Notes under the pieces: model-generated
Told to the model about the DNA's origin: nothing
Seen by the model: the letters and a program-made list of their open reading frames with translations, nothing else
Databases searched by the model: none
Position numbers and translations under genes: made by a program
In this document: positions 21,905 to 22,068 of the stretch, one piece after another
How the letters are laid out: each line of letters starts with the position of its first letter
Position numbering within the stretch: the stretch's first letter is position 1
Assembly: GCA_964349095.1 (NCBI GenBank)
Contig: CAYGFD010000007.1
Span: 1-22,068 of the forward strand
Reading direction: 5' to 3'
DNA length: 22,068 nt
DNA from: UBA10001 sp964349095
Lineage (GTDB): Bacteria > Patescibacteriota > Patescibacteriia > Veblenbacterales > UBA10138

Positions 21905-22068
21905 GATGAAGCTGGTCAATCGGTAAATACTACACCGACCGGCAATCGCGAAGCCTGCGTGGGCCCTGTCTATGGGCCCTGATGACCCTCACGCGGGCGC
22001 AATACGCGTCCAACAAACCGGCACGGCGAGTGCAAGTGAGTCCGGTTGCGGACGCGAAGTGGTCCCCC
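21905..22068 (+). ncRNA. Putative GC-rich structured non-coding RNA, 5' part
   Basis: From 21901 to the window end, 105 of 168 bases are G or C (62%), far above the AT-rich surroundings, and no plausible protein frame is present. Several strong helices form. GGT-CGGT (21914-21924) pairs with ACCG-ACC (21934-21940). GCCTGCGT (21953-21960) pairs with ACGCGGGC (21991-21998), enclosing GGGCCC with GGGCCC (21961-21966 with 21974-21979). CGCGTCC (22005-22011) pairs with GGACGCG (22050-22056), enclosing AACCGG/CCGGTT (22016-22021 with 22042-22047). High GC and nested helices in an AT-rich genome are typical of stable RNAs. I see no RNase P, tmRNA, SRP or rRNA signature. The strand is inferred from the upstream promoter; the 3' end lies outside the window. 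Confidence 0.6.

Noticed and set aside
21905..22068. RNase P RNA, tmRNA, SRP RNA or start of an rRNA operon
   Set aside because: No GAGGAAAGUC or ACAGAAA motif, no tmRNA 5' end on either strand, no SRP GGAAGGAAGCAG apical motif and no 16S/23S 5' sequence in the visible part. A later part of such a gene cannot be fully excluded because the window ends.
1..22068. CRISPR arrays, insertion sequences or tRNA genes
   Set aside because: No regularly spaced repeats, transposase motifs or tRNA cloverleaf and T-loop signatures were seen on either strand.

Overview
The window is an AT-rich bacterial chromosome segment, densely packed with short or overlapping junctions. The reduced housekeeping set, TGS-less ThrRS, shortened MiaA, baseplate-J-like membrane protein and divergently placed rpmE-prfA-prmC and rpsB-tsf-pyrH groups suggest a member of the Candidate Phyla Radiation (Patescibacteria), probably Parcubacteria-like. 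This placement is inferred from gene content; no 16S rRNA gene is visible. The standard code fits: no conserved gene has an in-frame TGA, and TGA serves as a stop at 5237-5239. Two runs of exactly 100 N (7100-7199 and 8922-9021) look like scaffold placeholders of unknown true length.

Layout. 1-1810 (+): end of thyA, then folA, tmk and a 60-aa protein, forming a dTMP/folate operon closed by a strong terminator. 1893-4008 (+): gatB, then an orphan Cys-pair protein. 4013-6821: tRNA A37 modification genes miaA and miaB on the minus strand, separated by a solitary degenerate receiver-like gene on the plus strand. A second receiver-like gene starts at 6822 and runs into gap 1. 7200-8921 (-): thrS, whose C-terminus is lost in gap 1. 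Its leader enters gap 2 and carries a clear T-box antiterminator. 9023-14016 (-): a baseplate-J-like membrane protein, dnaE and a small membrane protein. 14077-17087 (+): a membrane-anchored protein, an FtsW/RodA-family gene, a zinc-ribbon protein and rplY. 17163-19612 (-): a small orphan, prmC, prfA and rpmE. 19847-21852 (+): rpsB-tsf-pyrH with a structured leader. 21900-22068: a GC-rich, strongly foldable segment, probably the 5' part of a non-coding RNA gene cut by the window end.

The genes mostly serve translation (GatB, ThrRS, MiaA/MiaB, L25, L31, S2, EF-Ts, RF1 and its methyltransferase PrmC), DNA synthesis and its precursors (ThyA, DHFR, Tmk, DnaE), pyrimidine nucleotides (PyrH) and the cell envelope (FtsW/RodA). 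Their control looks two-tiered. Many core genes have a -10 element only 6-11 bases before the ATG, implying leaderless or nearly leaderless mRNAs. The small orphan genes and rpsB instead carry clear Shine-Dalgarno sequences. The points most worth checking are the thrS T-box, the 3'-terminal structured RNA, the leaderless pattern, the two degenerate receivers and a palindromic -10 shared by miaA and its divergent neighbour.
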